The notes: generated by a model from the letters alone, not told the origin. A stretch of 64,000 nt of DNA from Streptomyces sp. NRRL B-1140 (GCF_001280065.1 NZ_LGEA01000106.1:3939-67938); one strand, 5' to 3'. Positions 17,173 to 25,502 are shown, counted from the first letter of the stretch. Numbers and translations: made by a program.

Positions 17173-18105
17173 TCAGCCGGACGCCGCCAGGGCCGCTCGC
17201 AGGTGCCCGCCGGACTCCTCCAGCAGGCGGGCCGCCGTCGGGCCGTCCACGTCGGCCAGAAGGGTCAGGATGGCGTTCTTCACCTCGCCGTCGGTGGCCG
17301 CCAGGGCGCGGTCGATCTCGTCGTCCGCGGCGCCGGTGGCGAGGGCCACGATGCGGTGGGAGCGGGCGCGGAGCTTGTCGTTGGAGGCGCGGACGTCGAC
17401 CATCAGGTTCCCGTAGGTCTTGCCCAGCCGGATCATCGTGATCGTCGAGATCATGTTGAGGACGAGCTTCTGCGCCGTGCCGGACTTCAGGCGGGTGGAC
17501 CCCGTGAGCAGTTCGGGGCCCACCACGATCTCGATGCCGTGGTCGGCGGCCGCCGCGAGCGGGCTGCCGGGGTTGCAGGCGAGGCCGACGGTGAGGGAGC
17601 CGTGGGCGCGGGCGTGCTCGACCGCGCCGATGGCGTAGGGGGTGCGGCCCGAGGCGGAGATGCCGACCACCGTGTCGTCGGGGGTCAGGGCGAGGGCGTC
17701 CAGGTCCGCACGGGCCAGTTCCCGGGAGTCCTCCGCGCCCTCGATCGAGGTGACCACGGCGCCCGGGCCGCCCGCGATCAGGCCGACGACCCTGGCGGGG
17801 TCGGTGTTGAACGTGGGCGGGCACTCGGAGGCGTCCAGGACGCCCAGCCGGCCCGCCGTCCCCGCGCCCGCGTAGACCAGCCGCCCGCCCCGGGCCATCC
17901 GCTGCGCGACGGCGTCGATCGCGGCGGCGATCTGCGGCAGTCGCGCCGCGACCGCCCCGGCCACGGTGGCGTCCTCCCCGTTCATCAGCCGGGCGATGTC
18001 GAGGGTGGGCAGCCGGTCGATGTCCGCGAGCTCCGGCCGGAAGGCCTCGGTGGTCAGGGACTCCAACTCGGTCCTGAGGTCTCGGGGGCGGGAGGTGGAG
18101 GTCAT
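17173..18105 (-). CDS. murQ: N-acetylmuramic acid 6-phosphate etherase
   Basis: A 310-residue SIS-domain enzyme that cleaves the lactyl ether of MurNAc 6-phosphate to give GlcNAc 6-phosphate, a step in reuse of peptidoglycan fragments. Family marks are the N-terminal LTTEAFRPELADIDRLPTLDIARLMNGEDATV, AGAGTAGRLGVLDASECPPTF, GISASGRTPYAIGAVEHAR, and LKSGTAQKLVLNMIST. It lies 46 bases downstream of the rpiR gene on the same strand, making a regulator-enzyme unit. Confidence 0.96.
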   Translation of the reverse strand: MTSTSRPRDLRTELESLTTEAFRPELADIDRLPTLDIARLMNGEDATVAGAVAARLPQIAAAIDAVAQRMARGGRLVYAGAGTAGRLGVLDASECPPTFNTDPARVVGLIAGGPGAVVTSIEGAEDSRELARADLDALALTPDDTVVGISASGRTPYAIGAVEHARAHGSLTVGLACNPGSPLAAAADHGIEIVVGPELLTGSTRLKSGTAQKLVLNMISTITMIRLGKTYGNLMVDVRASNDKLRARSHRIVALATGAADDEIDRALAATDGEVKNAILTLLADVDGPTAARLLEESGGHLRAALAASG

Positions 18106-18151
18106 GGACGGCTCTTTCCGTGTCTTTCCGGTGCTGGGCGGGGCGGCTGCC

Positions 18152-19087
18152 TCAGGAACGGTGCCGGTGGGCCAGCGCCTCGTACGACGCCGACAGCGCC
18201 GGCGCCGCCTTCTCGTACGTCCGCTGCGCCACCCCCACGAACAGGCAGTCCACCACGAGAAGCTGACCGGTCCGGGACGACATGGCCGCCGGGCGCAGCT
18301 CGCTCTCCCGTGCGGTGGACGTGGTGAGGACGTGGTCGGCGTACTGCGTGACCGGGCCGTTCGGGCGGCCGGTGATCGCCACCGTCGTCGCCCCGCGCTC
18401 GAAGGCCACCCGCAGCGGCTCTATGACGTCCCCCGTCGACCCGGAGTGCGTGACGGCGATCGCCACGTCGCCCGAGCGCAGCTGTACGGCGTTGGTGACG
18501 GCCAGGTGCGGATCGCTGTGGGCGTGCGCCATCAGCCCTATGCGCAGCAGCTTCTGCGTGAGGTCCTGCGCGACCAGGCCGGACGCCCCGACCCCGTAGA
18601 CGTCGGTGCGGCGGGCCGTGGTCAGGGCGGTGACGGCCGCGGCCAGTTGGACCGTGTCCAGACCGGCGGCCGTGTCGGCGAGGGTCTGCTGCTCGTCGTA
18701 GGCGAGCTTGGCGACCACGTCGGCGATCGGGTCGTCCACCGCGATGTCCGTCGTGATGGCCGGGGCGCGGCCCGACTGCTGCTGGGCGGCGAGGCCGGCG
18801 AGGGCCAGGCGCAGGTCCCGGTAACCCGGATAGCCCAGCAGGCGGGCGGTGCGTACGACGGTGGCCTCGCTGGTGCCGGTGAGCTCGGCGAGGCCGGTGA
18901 CCGTGAGGGCCGCGCAGCCCGCCGGGTCGCTCGCGACGGCCTCGGCGACGCGCTGCATGGAGCGCGTCATCGACGGGCCCAGCGTGCGGACCTTGGCCGC
19001 GAGGGCGGCCGGGGCGGGCGGGGCGCCGCTCGCCCCGGAGGAGCCGCCCCGCTCACGGGCGAAAATTTCCTTCACGTCACGGGTCAC
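18152..19087 (-). CDS. RpiR-family regulator (MurR-like)
   Basis: A 311-residue regulator. An N-terminal RpiR helix-turn-helix (AEAVASDPAGCAALTVTGLAELTGTSEATVVRTARLLGYPGYRDLRLAL) is followed by a SIS sugar-phosphate-binding domain (DVYGVGASGLVAQDLTQKLLRIG, VAIAVTHSGSTGDVIEPLRVA). By position it should respond to an amino-sugar phosphate and control murQ. GTG 19087 is chosen because the reading matches the family start and the palindromic operator lies just beyond it; an internal GTG at 19075 is also possible. The frame continuing to 19504 is an artefact over the next gene. Confidence 0.92.
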   Translation of the reverse strand: MTRDVKEIFARERGGSSGASGAPPAPAALAAKVRTLGPSMTRSMQRVAEAVASDPAGCAALTVTGLAELTGTSEATVVRTARLLGYPGYRDLRLALAGLAAQQQSGRAPAITTDIAVDDPIADVVAKLAYDEQQTLADTAAGLDTVQLAAAVTALTTARRTDVYGVGASGLVAQDLTQKLLRIGLMAHAHSDPHLAVTNAVQLRSGDVAIAVTHSGSTGDVIEPLRVAFERGATTVAITGRPNGPVTQYADHVLTTSTARESELRPAAMSSRTGQLLVVDCLFVGVAQRTYEKAAPALSASYEALAHRHRS

Positions 19088-19090
19088 GCT

Positions 19091-19105
19091 TGAAAGATAT
19101 TTTCG
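19091..19105. promoter_or_regulatory. Candidate RpiR operator
   Basis: TGAAAGATATTTTCG is a near-perfect inverted repeat (TGAAA-N5-TTTCg), four bases upstream of the rpiR start. It sits in the 55-base divergent gap with the 19143 gene. The form TGAAA-N5-TTTCA is typical for RpiR regulators. A second palindrome, GAAAATTTC (19061-19069), lies just inside the rpiR coding region. Confidence 0.55.
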
Positions 19106-19142
19106 GCGCGGCGTTCGGGTCAAGAGTGCGCACAATGGGTGC

Positions 19143-19526
19143 ATGGAACCCATCAGCCCCTTGGAGCAGGCGCTGCACGCCGCGCGCGCCCTCGTGCTGG
19201 CCGACCTCATGGCGGGCCGAGTCGCCGACGCGGACGTCGTGTCGCTGGTCGAGGAGTCCGTCAAGCAGCGCCGATGGTGGGTCGAGCAGTGGCCCGAGGG
19301 CGCCCGGTACGTGGCCGGCCTGGTCGCGCAGGACGTCCAGGACGCCCTGCTGGACCGGTACGGCCGCTGGCCGCTGTGCCCGGTGTGCGGCACCGGCGAC
19401 CCGCATGCCCTGGACGTGGAACCGGAGTTGGGGCCCGACCCGCACTGGGTGTGCAGCGAGGCGGGCGTGAAGGTCGCCGCGGTGGGTTCGCTGGGCGAGG
19501 CCATCGGCGGCCCGGCGTCCCGTTGA
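19143..19526 (+). CDS. Hypothetical protein with CPVCG motif
   Basis: A 127-residue soluble protein with a helical N-terminus (SPLEQALHAARALVLADLMAGRVADADVVSLVEESV), the core WWVEQWPEGARYVAGLVAQDVQDALLDRYGRWPLCPVCGTGDPHALDVEPELGPDPHWVCSEAG, and a possible metal site from CPVCG, a following His, and a later Cys. It is a Streptomyces-type hypothetical of unknown role. Its stop is 7 bases before the DUF4031 start, so the two are likely cotranscribed. It is divergent from rpiR. Confidence 0.82.
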   Translation: MEPISPLEQALHAARALVLADLMAGRVADADVVSLVEESVKQRRWWVEQWPEGARYVAGLVAQDVQDALLDRYGRWPLCPVCGTGDPHALDVEPELGPDPHWVCSEAGVKVAAVGSLGEAIGGPASR

Positions 19527-19533
19527 GGCCCTG

Positions 19534-19821
19534 GTGACGATCTACATCGACCCGCCGACCTGGCCCGGCCACGGCCGCCTGTGGTCCCACCTGATCAGCG
19601 ACGTCTCCTACGACGAACTGCACACCTTCGCCGCCCGCCTCGGCGTCCCGCCCCGGGCCTTCGAACGCGACCACTACGACATCCCCGACCAGCGGTACGC
19701 CGACGCGGTGCGGGCCGGGGCCGTGGAGGTCAGCAGCCGCGAGGTGGTACGGCTGCTGCACGCGGCCGGGCTGCGGCGGCCCAAGGGGCGCTATCCCTCG
19801 CGGGGTTCGCGCAGCTCGTAG
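19534..19821 (+). CDS. DUF4031 protein
   Basis: A 95-residue protein with the DUF4031 sequence: TIYIDPPTWPGHGRLWSHLISDVSYDELHTFAARLGVPPRAFERDHYDIPDQRYADAVRAGA. The function of the family is unknown. Conserved Asp, His and Trp residues suggest a metal or nucleotide site, which is only a guess. Its end overlaps the 3' end of the opposite-strand MDMPI-GNAT gene by 31 bases. Confidence 0.88.
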   Translation: MTIYIDPPTWPGHGRLWSHLISDVSYDELHTFAARLGVPPRAFERDHYDIPDQRYADAVRAGAVEVSSREVVRLLHAAGLRRPKGRYPSRGSRSS

Positions 19822-20870
19822 GTCAGCTGCTCGGGGTCCTCGGCGACCTGGGCGAACCCGGCGCGCGAGAGCACGTTCCGGGAGGCCGCGTTGTCCCGCT
19901 CGACGTTCGCGACGACGGTCCGCGCCTCCGGCCGGCCCAGCGCCCACTGCGACAGCGCGCGCAGCGCCTCGGTGGCGTAGCCGTGGCCGCGGGCACCCTC
20001 GACCAGGTCGTAGCCGACCTCGACCCGGCCCTCCCCGTCCGGGACGGTGTGGAACCCCATGGCGCCGATCGCGCGGCCGTCCTCGCGCCGGACCAGCACG
20101 TACGTGCCCCACTCCGGCCGGTGGACGCCGTCCTCGTACTGCTTGTACACCAGCCCGGTGCCGACCCGGGTGCCCTCCATCGGGCCGCCCTCGATCCACT
20201 CGAAGCCGCCGTCGCCGACCGTGGACAGGTCGGCCGCGGTCGCCGGGGTGACGCCCTCCAGGGTGAGCCGCTCGGTGCCGATCACCAGGTTGTTGTTCCA
20301 GCGCCACTGCGTGAGCGGGGCGCGGCCGGCCAGTTCCCCGCGGCCGGTGGCCCACAGCAGGGTCGGCCACGGCGTGGGGCCGGGCTGGACGTGCGGGAAG
20401 ATCCGGGTGAGCACGAACTCGCACAGCTCGGGCGCCGCCTCGTACGACACGCCCAGCCCCTCGGCGATGTCGTGCGTGTGCAGCAGCACCTCGGCCACGC
20501 CCATCGCGGCGAACCCCTCACGGTTCGCGCTGCGGAACGGGTACGGGTGGAAGGCCCGCACGTCACGCGGGGTGGTGCGGACCGCCGCCGCGAGCAGGGC
20601 GCCGGTCGTGCGGATCACCTGCACGGCGCCCGCGTTGTCGGTCCCCTCGTCCAGCGAGATCTCGAAGGGCGTGTACCCCTCGGGCTCCCGCCCGGCCAAC
20701 TGTCCCGCGTACGCGATGAGATCACTCGCGATGTGCACGGCCGTCTCCCGGCAGTCCCACTCCAGCCGCCCGGCCCGCACGCCCTCCCAGTCCCGGTCCG
20801 TGACCGCCCCCAGCAGGCCCACGCACTCGGCGACGGCCTGCTCCACCTGTTCCGCTCCCGTTGTCCACAT
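19791..20870 (-). CDS. Fusion: mycothiol-isomerase-like (MDMPI/DinB fold) + GNAT acetyltransferase
   Basis: A 359-residue protein with two domains. Residues about 1-185 match the mycothiol-dependent maleylpyruvate isomerase/DinB-like fold (WDCRETAVHIASDLIAYAGQL, MGVAEVLLHTHDIAEGLG). Residues about 195-359 are a RimJ-type GNAT acetyltransferase (VGYDLVEGARGHGYATEALRALSQWAL, NVERDNAASRNVLSRAGF) with the acetyl-CoA loop and the NxxSxxVxxxxGF-type ending. The combination could modify a thiol-cofactor conjugate or an antibiotic; the substrate is not known. It overlaps DUF4031 at its 3' end. Confidence 0.85.
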   Translation of the reverse strand: MWTTGAEQVEQAVAECVGLLGAVTDRDWEGVRAGRLEWDCRETAVHIASDLIAYAGQLAGREPEGYTPFEISLDEGTDNAGAVQVIRTTGALLAAAVRTTPRDVRAFHPYPFRSANREGFAAMGVAEVLLHTHDIAEGLGVSYEAAPELCEFVLTRIFPHVQPGPTPWPTLLWATGRGELAGRAPLTQWRWNNNLVIGTERLTLEGVTPATAADLSTVGDGGFEWIEGGPMEGTRVGTGLVYKQYEDGVHRPEWGTYVLVRREDGRAIGAMGFHTVPDGEGRVEVGYDLVEGARGHGYATEALRALSQWALGRPEARTVVANVERDNAASRNVLSRAGFAQVAEDPEQLTYELREPREG

Positions 20871-20880
20871 GGGGGGCAGG

Positions 20881-21543
20881 CTACGAGGGGGCGTGGGGTG
20901 GGAGCGACAGCATTTCCAGCTCGGCGGTCAGGTTGTAGCGGGCCGTGGCCTCCCACTCGGCCGTGCCGTGCGGGGTCCTGAACAGGCGCGGAAGGTCCAG
21001 CAGTTGGCGCAGGATCCCGGCGCGGCCCTCGCGGAAGGCCGCGCTGGGGACGAAGTGGTACTCCTCGCGAACGGCGGTGGTGTAGGCGGCGTACGCCGAC
21101 GGGGGCGAGGCGAGGACCGCGAGGTCGGCGTCGCACAGGACCTGGCCGTCGGGGTCGTCGTCGGCGGGGTCGTGGGTGACGGTGAGCCGGACCAGGCGAG
21201 CCACCTCGGCGGTCTTCGCGTCGGGTACGCCGGCCTCCGCGAGGGCCCGTTCGGCGAGGCGGGCCGAGCGTTCCTCGTTCTCGGAGCGGTCGGGCAGGTA
21301 GACCGCGTCGTGGAACCAGGCGGCCAGCCGGACCACGTCCGGGTCGCGCGCGTAGCGCTGCAGCTCGTCGACCCGGTCGAGGACCGCCGTGAGGTGCTCG
21401 ACCGTGTGGTACCGGCGCTGGGGCTCCTGCCAGCGGGCCAGCAGGTTGTCGGCGTACGGCGCCGGGTCCGGGCCCGCGGCCGGGCCCCGGGCCGCTTCCA
21501 GGGCACGGGCGAAACGGGTGCGCAGCGAGTCGAGATCGGCCAT
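20881..21543 (-). CDS. HD-domain protein
   Basis: A 220-residue predicted metal-dependent phosphohydrolase. The HD-type ligands are visible as YHTVEHLTAVLDRVDEL, VVRLAAWFHDAVYLP (HD), TVTHDP, and a later acidic site DADLAVLA. Many relatives hydrolyse nucleotides. ATG 21543 is preferred; the open frame that continues to 22365 runs over the opposite-strand MDMPI gene. Its stop lies 10 bases after the start of the leftward MDMPI-GNAT gene, so the two are probably cotranscribed. Confidence 0.85.
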   Translation of the reverse strand: MADLDSLRTRFARALEAARGPAAGPDPAPYADNLLARWQEPQRRYHTVEHLTAVLDRVDELQRYARDPDVVRLAAWFHDAVYLPDRSENEERSARLAERALAEAGVPDAKTAEVARLVRLTVTHDPADDDPDGQVLCDADLAVLASPPSAYAAYTTAVREEYHFVPSAAFREGRAGILRQLLDLPRLFRTPHGTAEWEATARYNLTAELEMLSLPPHAPS

Positions 21544-21588
21544 GGGGGCATTCTCCCGCCGAGCGGCCCCGGGACCTAGCGTGGGTGT

Positions 21589-22269
21589 ATGACGACTCCT
21601 GCTGATGTACATGACGTACGGGACCCCGAGCAGCCCGGCAGGCTGCTGACGATCGAGCGTGACGCGCTGATCCCGCTGTTGCGGGGCCGGGCCGGGGAGG
21701 ACTTCGCGCGGCCGGTCGCCGCGTGTCCGGGCTGGACGGTGCGGGACGTGCTGGCGCACTGTTCGGCCGCGCTCACGCGGGTGGCGGAGGGCAGGTTCGA
21801 GAAGGGCGTGTTCACACCCGAGTCCAACGACCGGGACATCGCGGACCGGGCCGACTGGAGCGACGCGCGGATCGTCGACGAACTGGAGCGGGGGATGGGC
21901 GAGGCCGGACCCCTGATCGCCGGGGCCGGCGGGAAACTGGACCTCCTCGCCCTGGGGGAGTGGGTGCACGCCGGGGACGTCCGCGAGGCCCTGGGCGAGC
22001 CGGGGGCGTACGGCGGGGCCGGGCTGCCGGACGCGCTCGCGCTGCTCGCCCGGATCACCCGCGAGCGGGGGCACGTGCCGGTCCATGCCGACCTCGACGA
22101 CCTGGACGAGCCGCTGCGGCTCGGTGAGAGCGGCGGGGAGCGGCCGCCGGGCCGGTTCATCGGGGACGGGCCGACGCTCGTACGGCTGTACACGGGGCGG
22201 CCGGTCGACGGGGCACCGGACTTCGAGCTGGCCGGGGTCGAGGCGAAGGAGCTGAACATCTTCGGCTGA
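21589..22269 (+). CDS. Maleylpyruvate isomerase family mycothiol-dependent protein
   Basis: A 226-residue member of the MDMPI family. FARPVAACPGWTVRDVLAHCSAALTRVAEGRF holds the conserved Trp-Thr-Val-Arg-Asp-Val-Leu-Ala-His helix with the metal-ligand His, and LLALGEWVHAGDVREALGEPGAYG holds the second His. The C-terminus contains the SCP2-like beta region. Such enzymes use mycothiol, the actinobacterial thiol. It diverges from the HD gene. Confidence 0.88.
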   Translation: MTTPADVHDVRDPEQPGRLLTIERDALIPLLRGRAGEDFARPVAACPGWTVRDVLAHCSAALTRVAEGRFEKGVFTPESNDRDIADRADWSDARIVDELERGMGEAGPLIAGAGGKLDLLALGEWVHAGDVREALGEPGAYGGAGLPDALALLARITRERGHVPVHADLDDLDEPLRLGESGGERPPGRFIGDGPTLVRLYTGRPVDGAPDFELAGVEAKELNIFG

Positions 22270-22318
22270 GCGCGCCGACGGGGCATCGGAGGCGGCGCGG
22301 ATGGGCAGCGTAGTCTTG

Positions 22319-22349
22319 ATTGGACTAGACCTGTCAGTCAGACCTGTCA
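22319..22349 (+). promoter_or_regulatory. DasR-like (dre) site and direct repeats upstream of cutC
   Basis: ATTGGACTAGACCTGT (22319-22334) agrees with the DasR-responsive element consensus (two half-sites around TGGTCTAGACCA) at about 12-13 of 16 positions, including the CTAGACC core. The sequence AGACCTGTCA occurs twice, at 22327-22336 and 22340-22349. The site is 49 bases before the cutC ATG, where it would overlap a promoter. Confidence 0.45.
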
Positions 22350-22382
22350 TCGAACGCCGACGCATGCCGACGAAGGGGCCCC

Positions 22383-23075
22383 ATGAGCAAGCGTGCAGTC
22401 CTGGAGGTGATCGCCCTCGGTGTCGAGGACGCGGTCGCAGCCCAGGCGGGAGGCGCGGACCGCCTCGAGCTGGTCACCGACATGGCGGCCGACGGCCTCA
22501 GCCCGTCGGCCGCCACCGTCGCCGGAATCCGGCGTGCGGTCGACATCTCCCTGCGGGTGATGATCCGTCTGGCGGACGGGTTCGCGGCCGGGGATGCCGA
22601 ACGGCTGGTGCGGGTGGCCGGTGAGCTGCGGGAGGCCGGGGCGTCGGAGTTCGTGCTGGGCTTCCTCGATGGAGGGGGTGCGGTCGATCTCGCGGCCGTT
22701 GAGCGGGTGGTGGCGGTGCTGGAGGGCTGCCCCTGGACGTTCCACCGGGCCATCGACCGGGCCGCCGACCGGGACGCCCTGCGCAAGCAGCTGGACGGGA
22801 TGCCGGGGCTGGACACATACCTGACGGCCGGGGCTTCGGGCGGGGTCGACGAGGGGCTGCCCGTGTTGCTCGCGGAGGCCGGGCGGGCCGGGGAGCCGGG
22901 GTATGAGCAGCGGTTGCTGGTGGGCGGCGGGCTGCGGCTCGATCATGTGCCGGTGCTGCTGGAGGCCGGGGTCGACGGGTTCCACATCGGCGGGGCGGCT
23001 CGGCCTCGAGGGTGGGACGAGCCGGTCTCCGCGGAGCTGGTCTCGGCGTGGCGGGCCGCGGTGGACGGTTCTTGA
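22383..23075 (+). CDS. cutC: CutC family protein
   Basis: A 230-residue TIM-barrel protein of the CutC family: LEVIALGVEDAVAAQAGGADRLELVTDMAADGLSPS, the central FVLGFLDGGGAVDLAAVERVV, PWTFHRAIDRAADRD, and the late GVDGFHIGGAARP. CutC was linked to copper tolerance in E. coli, but its biochemical role is unsettled. The protein is somewhat shorter than the E. coli type. A DasR-like site lies upstream, pointing to amino-sugar control rather than copper. It converges on helR with a long hairpin between. Confidence 0.93.
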   Translation: MSKRAVLEVIALGVEDAVAAQAGGADRLELVTDMAADGLSPSAATVAGIRRAVDISLRVMIRLADGFAAGDAERLVRVAGELREAGASEFVLGFLDGGGAVDLAAVERVVAVLEGCPWTFHRAIDRAADRDALRKQLDGMPGLDTYLTAGASGGVDEGLPVLLAEAGRAGEPGYEQRLLVGGGLRLDHVPVLLEAGVDGFHIGGAARPRGWDEPVSAELVSAWRAAVDGS

Positions 23076-23084
23076 AGGGTGCTC

Positions 23085-23130
23085 GGCACGGGGGCTGAGG
23101 GGCTGAGGGGCCCCCACGCCCACCCGTGCC
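23085..23130. terminator. Convergent terminator hairpin cutC/helR
   Basis: GGCACGGG (23085-23092) and CCCGTGCC (23123-23130) enclose G-rich and C-rich runs (GGGGCTGAGGGGCTGAGGGG / CCCCC) that can extend the stem. It sits in the 60-base gap between two converging stops, so it may serve both genes. Confidence 0.65.
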
Positions 23131-23135
23131 GCCGG

Positions 23136-25175
23136 TCAGGCCAGTTGGTCCGGCAGTGGGGCCGTGTGCGTCACCGTCAAACCCGATACCGCCCTGGTCA
23201 AGGCCACGTACAGGCGGCGCAGGCCCGTTCGTTCGTCCGGTTCGCCGTCCACCACCGCACGGGGTTCGTCCAGGACCACGTAGTCGTACTCCAGGCCCTT
23301 CGCCAGTGACGCCGGGACCAGGGTCAGGCGGGTGTCCTGGGTGGTCTCCTCGCCCGGGCCGAGATACGGGATGCCGGACTCGGCGAGGGCCTCGGCCAGT
23401 TCGGGCACGCGGGCGTCCGCCGCGATGAGGCCCGTCGAACCCTCGTGGCGCAGCAGCTCGCGGCACGCCTCGACCACGTCCTTCGTGCCGGAGACCTGCC
23501 GGACCTCGAAGTGGCCCGGGTTCTCGCGGATCGAGGCCACCGGGGTCAGGCCCGGGGCGATGTGCGGGAGCAGGCGGGAGGCGTAGGTGATGACGTCCGT
23601 CGGGACGCGGAAGCCGGCCGTCAGCTCCTCCACCAGGGCGTCCGGCTTGCCGAGATGGGCCAGAGCCTCCTGCCAGCTCCGGGTCGCCCACGGCGTCGTG
23701 CCCTGGGCGAGGTCGCCGAGGACGGTCGCGCTGCCGGTGGTGCAGCGGCGGCCGACCGCCCGGTACTGCATGGGGGAGAGGTCCTGCGCCTCGTCGACGA
23801 CGACGTGCCCCAGGGAGTGCGTGCGCTGGATCAGGTCGGTGGCCTCGTCGATCAGGACGGCGTCCGCGGCGGACCACTTCGCCGCCTTCACACTGCGCGC
23901 CGGCTTCGGCCGGAGGATCGCCTTCTGCTCGTCCTCGTCGAGGATCCCCTCGGCGTGCACGGCGAGGAACTCCGCGTCCGACAGCAGCCGCAGCACCAGC
24001 TTCGCCGGGTCGACGGCCGGCCAGACCGCCTTCACCGCCGCCTTCACCGCGCTGTTGCGGGCCACCGCGTCCTGCACCCGGTCGTCCGGCGCCTCCCCCG
24101 AGCGTTCCATCTGCACCAGCACGGCGTGCGCGATGCGCTGCGGCAGGGCCTCGCGCGCGGCACCGTAGCGGATGTCGCGGTCGAGCAACTCGCGGACGAT
24201 GTCCTCCAGTTCGTACGCCGGGACCCGCCAGCGGCGGGAGCCGCGCACGACCACGACCGGCTCGGTGGGCATCGTGACGTGCGAGTAGAGGGCGCTGCGC
24301 AGCACCCGCGCCAGCCGGGCGTCGCCCTTGACGACCGCGGCCGTCGCGTCGTCCGTACCCCTGATCTCGACATGGCCGACCAGGTCGTCCACGGTCGCCT
24401 GCTGGACGGTCAACTCGCCCAGCGCGGGCAGCACTTGCTCGATGTAGTGCAGGAAGGACCGGTTCGGCCCGATGACCAGCGTGCCGGTGCGGGCGAGCCG
24501 CTCGCGGTGGGCGTAGAGGAGGTAGGCGACCCGGTGCAGACCGACGGCGGTCTTCCCGGTGCCCGGGCCTCCCTGCACGCACACCGTGCCCGAGAGACCG
24601 GACCGGACGATCTCGTCCTGCTCCGGCTGGATCGTCGCGACGATGTCCCGCATCGGGCCGACACGCGGCCGCTCGATCTCCTGCTGGAGCAGCTTGCTGG
24701 TCCGGGCCGCCTCGGCCGGGTCCGACAGGTGCTCGTCCTCGTACGCCGTGATGTCACCGCGGGTGTAGCCGAAGCGGCGGCGCAGCGCGACGTCCATCGG
24801 GTCCTTCTTGGAAGCCCGGTAGAACGGCTGCGAGACCGGCGCGCGCCAGTCGATCACCATGGGGTCGCCATCGTGGTCGTGCACATGGCGGCGGCCGATG
24901 TAGAAGCGCTCGCCTTCCGCTCCCTCCGCCGCTTCGGCGCCGGGGGCGTGCAGGTAGTCGAGCCGGCCGAAGAACAGCGGGGTGTCGCTGAGGTCGGCCA
25001 GGGCCTTGATGCGCTCCTCGATCTGGCGGGCCAGCACCTCCGCGTTGACCCAGTTCGCGGTGACGTCGCTGATGTCGAGGGCCTCGACATCCTCACGCAT
25101 GGCGCGCAGAGCGGACCGGGACGAGGAGAGGTGGGAGCGCTCACGCGCGAGCGGGTCGTCGACGGGCGTGGACAA
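23136..25175 (-). CDS. helR: HelD/HelR-type RNA polymerase-associated UvrD-like helicase
   Basis: A 679-residue superfamily 1 ATPase. Walker A is QGGPGTGKT; Walker B is VVVDEAQDLSPMQ; GDLAQGTTPWATRSW, FRVPTDVITYASRL, LTLVPASLAKGLEYDYVVLDEP and LYVALTRAV are further UvrD motifs. The N-terminal LSSSRSALRAMREDVEALD coiled region, DTPLFFGRLDY and YIGRRHVHD are HelD marks. HelD/HelR proteins remove stalled RNA polymerase from DNA, and HelR also protects against rifamycins. Translation appears to start at TTG 25175 behind GGAGG. I could not see a rifamycin-associated element. The leader has an imperfect stem (25218-25249). Confidence 0.88.
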   Translation of the reverse strand: MSTPVDDPLARERSHLSSSRSALRAMREDVEALDISDVTANWVNAEVLARQIEERIKALADLSDTPLFFGRLDYLHAPGAEAAEGAEGERFYIGRRHVHDHDGDPMVIDWRAPVSQPFYRASKKDPMDVALRRRFGYTRGDITAYEDEHLSDPAEAARTSKLLQQEIERPRVGPMRDIVATIQPEQDEIVRSGLSGTVCVQGGPGTGKTAVGLHRVAYLLYAHRERLARTGTLVIGPNRSFLHYIEQVLPALGELTVQQATVDDLVGHVEIRGTDDATAAVVKGDARLARVLRSALYSHVTMPTEPVVVVRGSRRWRVPAYELEDIVRELLDRDIRYGAAREALPQRIAHAVLVQMERSGEAPDDRVQDAVARNSAVKAAVKAVWPAVDPAKLVLRLLSDAEFLAVHAEGILDEDEQKAILRPKPARSVKAAKWSAADAVLIDEATDLIQRTHSLGHVVVDEAQDLSPMQYRAVGRRCTTGSATVLGDLAQGTTPWATRSWQEALAHLGKPDALVEELTAGFRVPTDVITYASRLLPHIAPGLTPVASIRENPGHFEVRQVSGTKDVVEACRELLRHEGSTGLIAADARVPELAEALAESGIPYLGPGEETTQDTRLTLVPASLAKGLEYDYVVLDEPRAVVDGEPDERTGLRRLYVALTRAVSGLTVTHTAPLPDQLA

Positions 25176-25352
25176 GGGGGTGCCTCCGAGGGGTACCTGC
25201 TGAGGTGACGGCGGTGGGTGCCGGCCGGTTTCCGTCCGGTCGGCGGCACTCCGTGAGGGAGGCGGGCAAGAGCGGAGATCTTAGAGGAGCGGGGGCGGCT
25301 GCCGCGAGCGGGTTTTCGCGCCGCTGCCCGCTTGTCCCACGAAGGAGGACTT

Positions 25353-25484
25353 GTGCGATCAAGCACTGATGCGACGGTACTGGCCTACAAAGGACTCGAC
25401 GGTGTCCCGCTCTGGCTGTTGTCGGGGATCGCCGTCCTGGCTTTCGTCATCCTCGGCACGACCCGGATCCGCAAGCGCAAGTAG
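25353..25484 (+). CDS. Small single-pass membrane protein (43 aa)
   Basis: GTG 25353 follows an excellent GAAGGAGGAC. The 43-residue product has a short N-terminus, a hydrophobic span PLWLLSGIAVLAFVILG, and a basic tail TRIRKRK that would stay inside the cell. Codon use shows the usual G/C third positions. It is divergent from helR and followed by a strong hairpin, so it forms its own transcript. The function is unknown. Confidence 0.7.
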   Translation: MRSSTDATVLAYKGLDGVPLWLLSGIAVLAFVILGTTRIRKRK

Positions 25485-25502
25485 GAGCAGAAAGCCACGG
25501 GC

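Noticed and set aside
21544..22365. Extension of the HD-domain gene over the opposite-strand MDMPI gene
   Set aside because: Composition is shadow-like and the ATG at 21543 gives a normal HD-protein start.
25176..25352. Rifamycin-associated element upstream of helR
   Set aside because: I looked for the long inverted repeat described for rifamycin-inducible helR genes and found only an imperfect stem at 25218-25249 that does not match.
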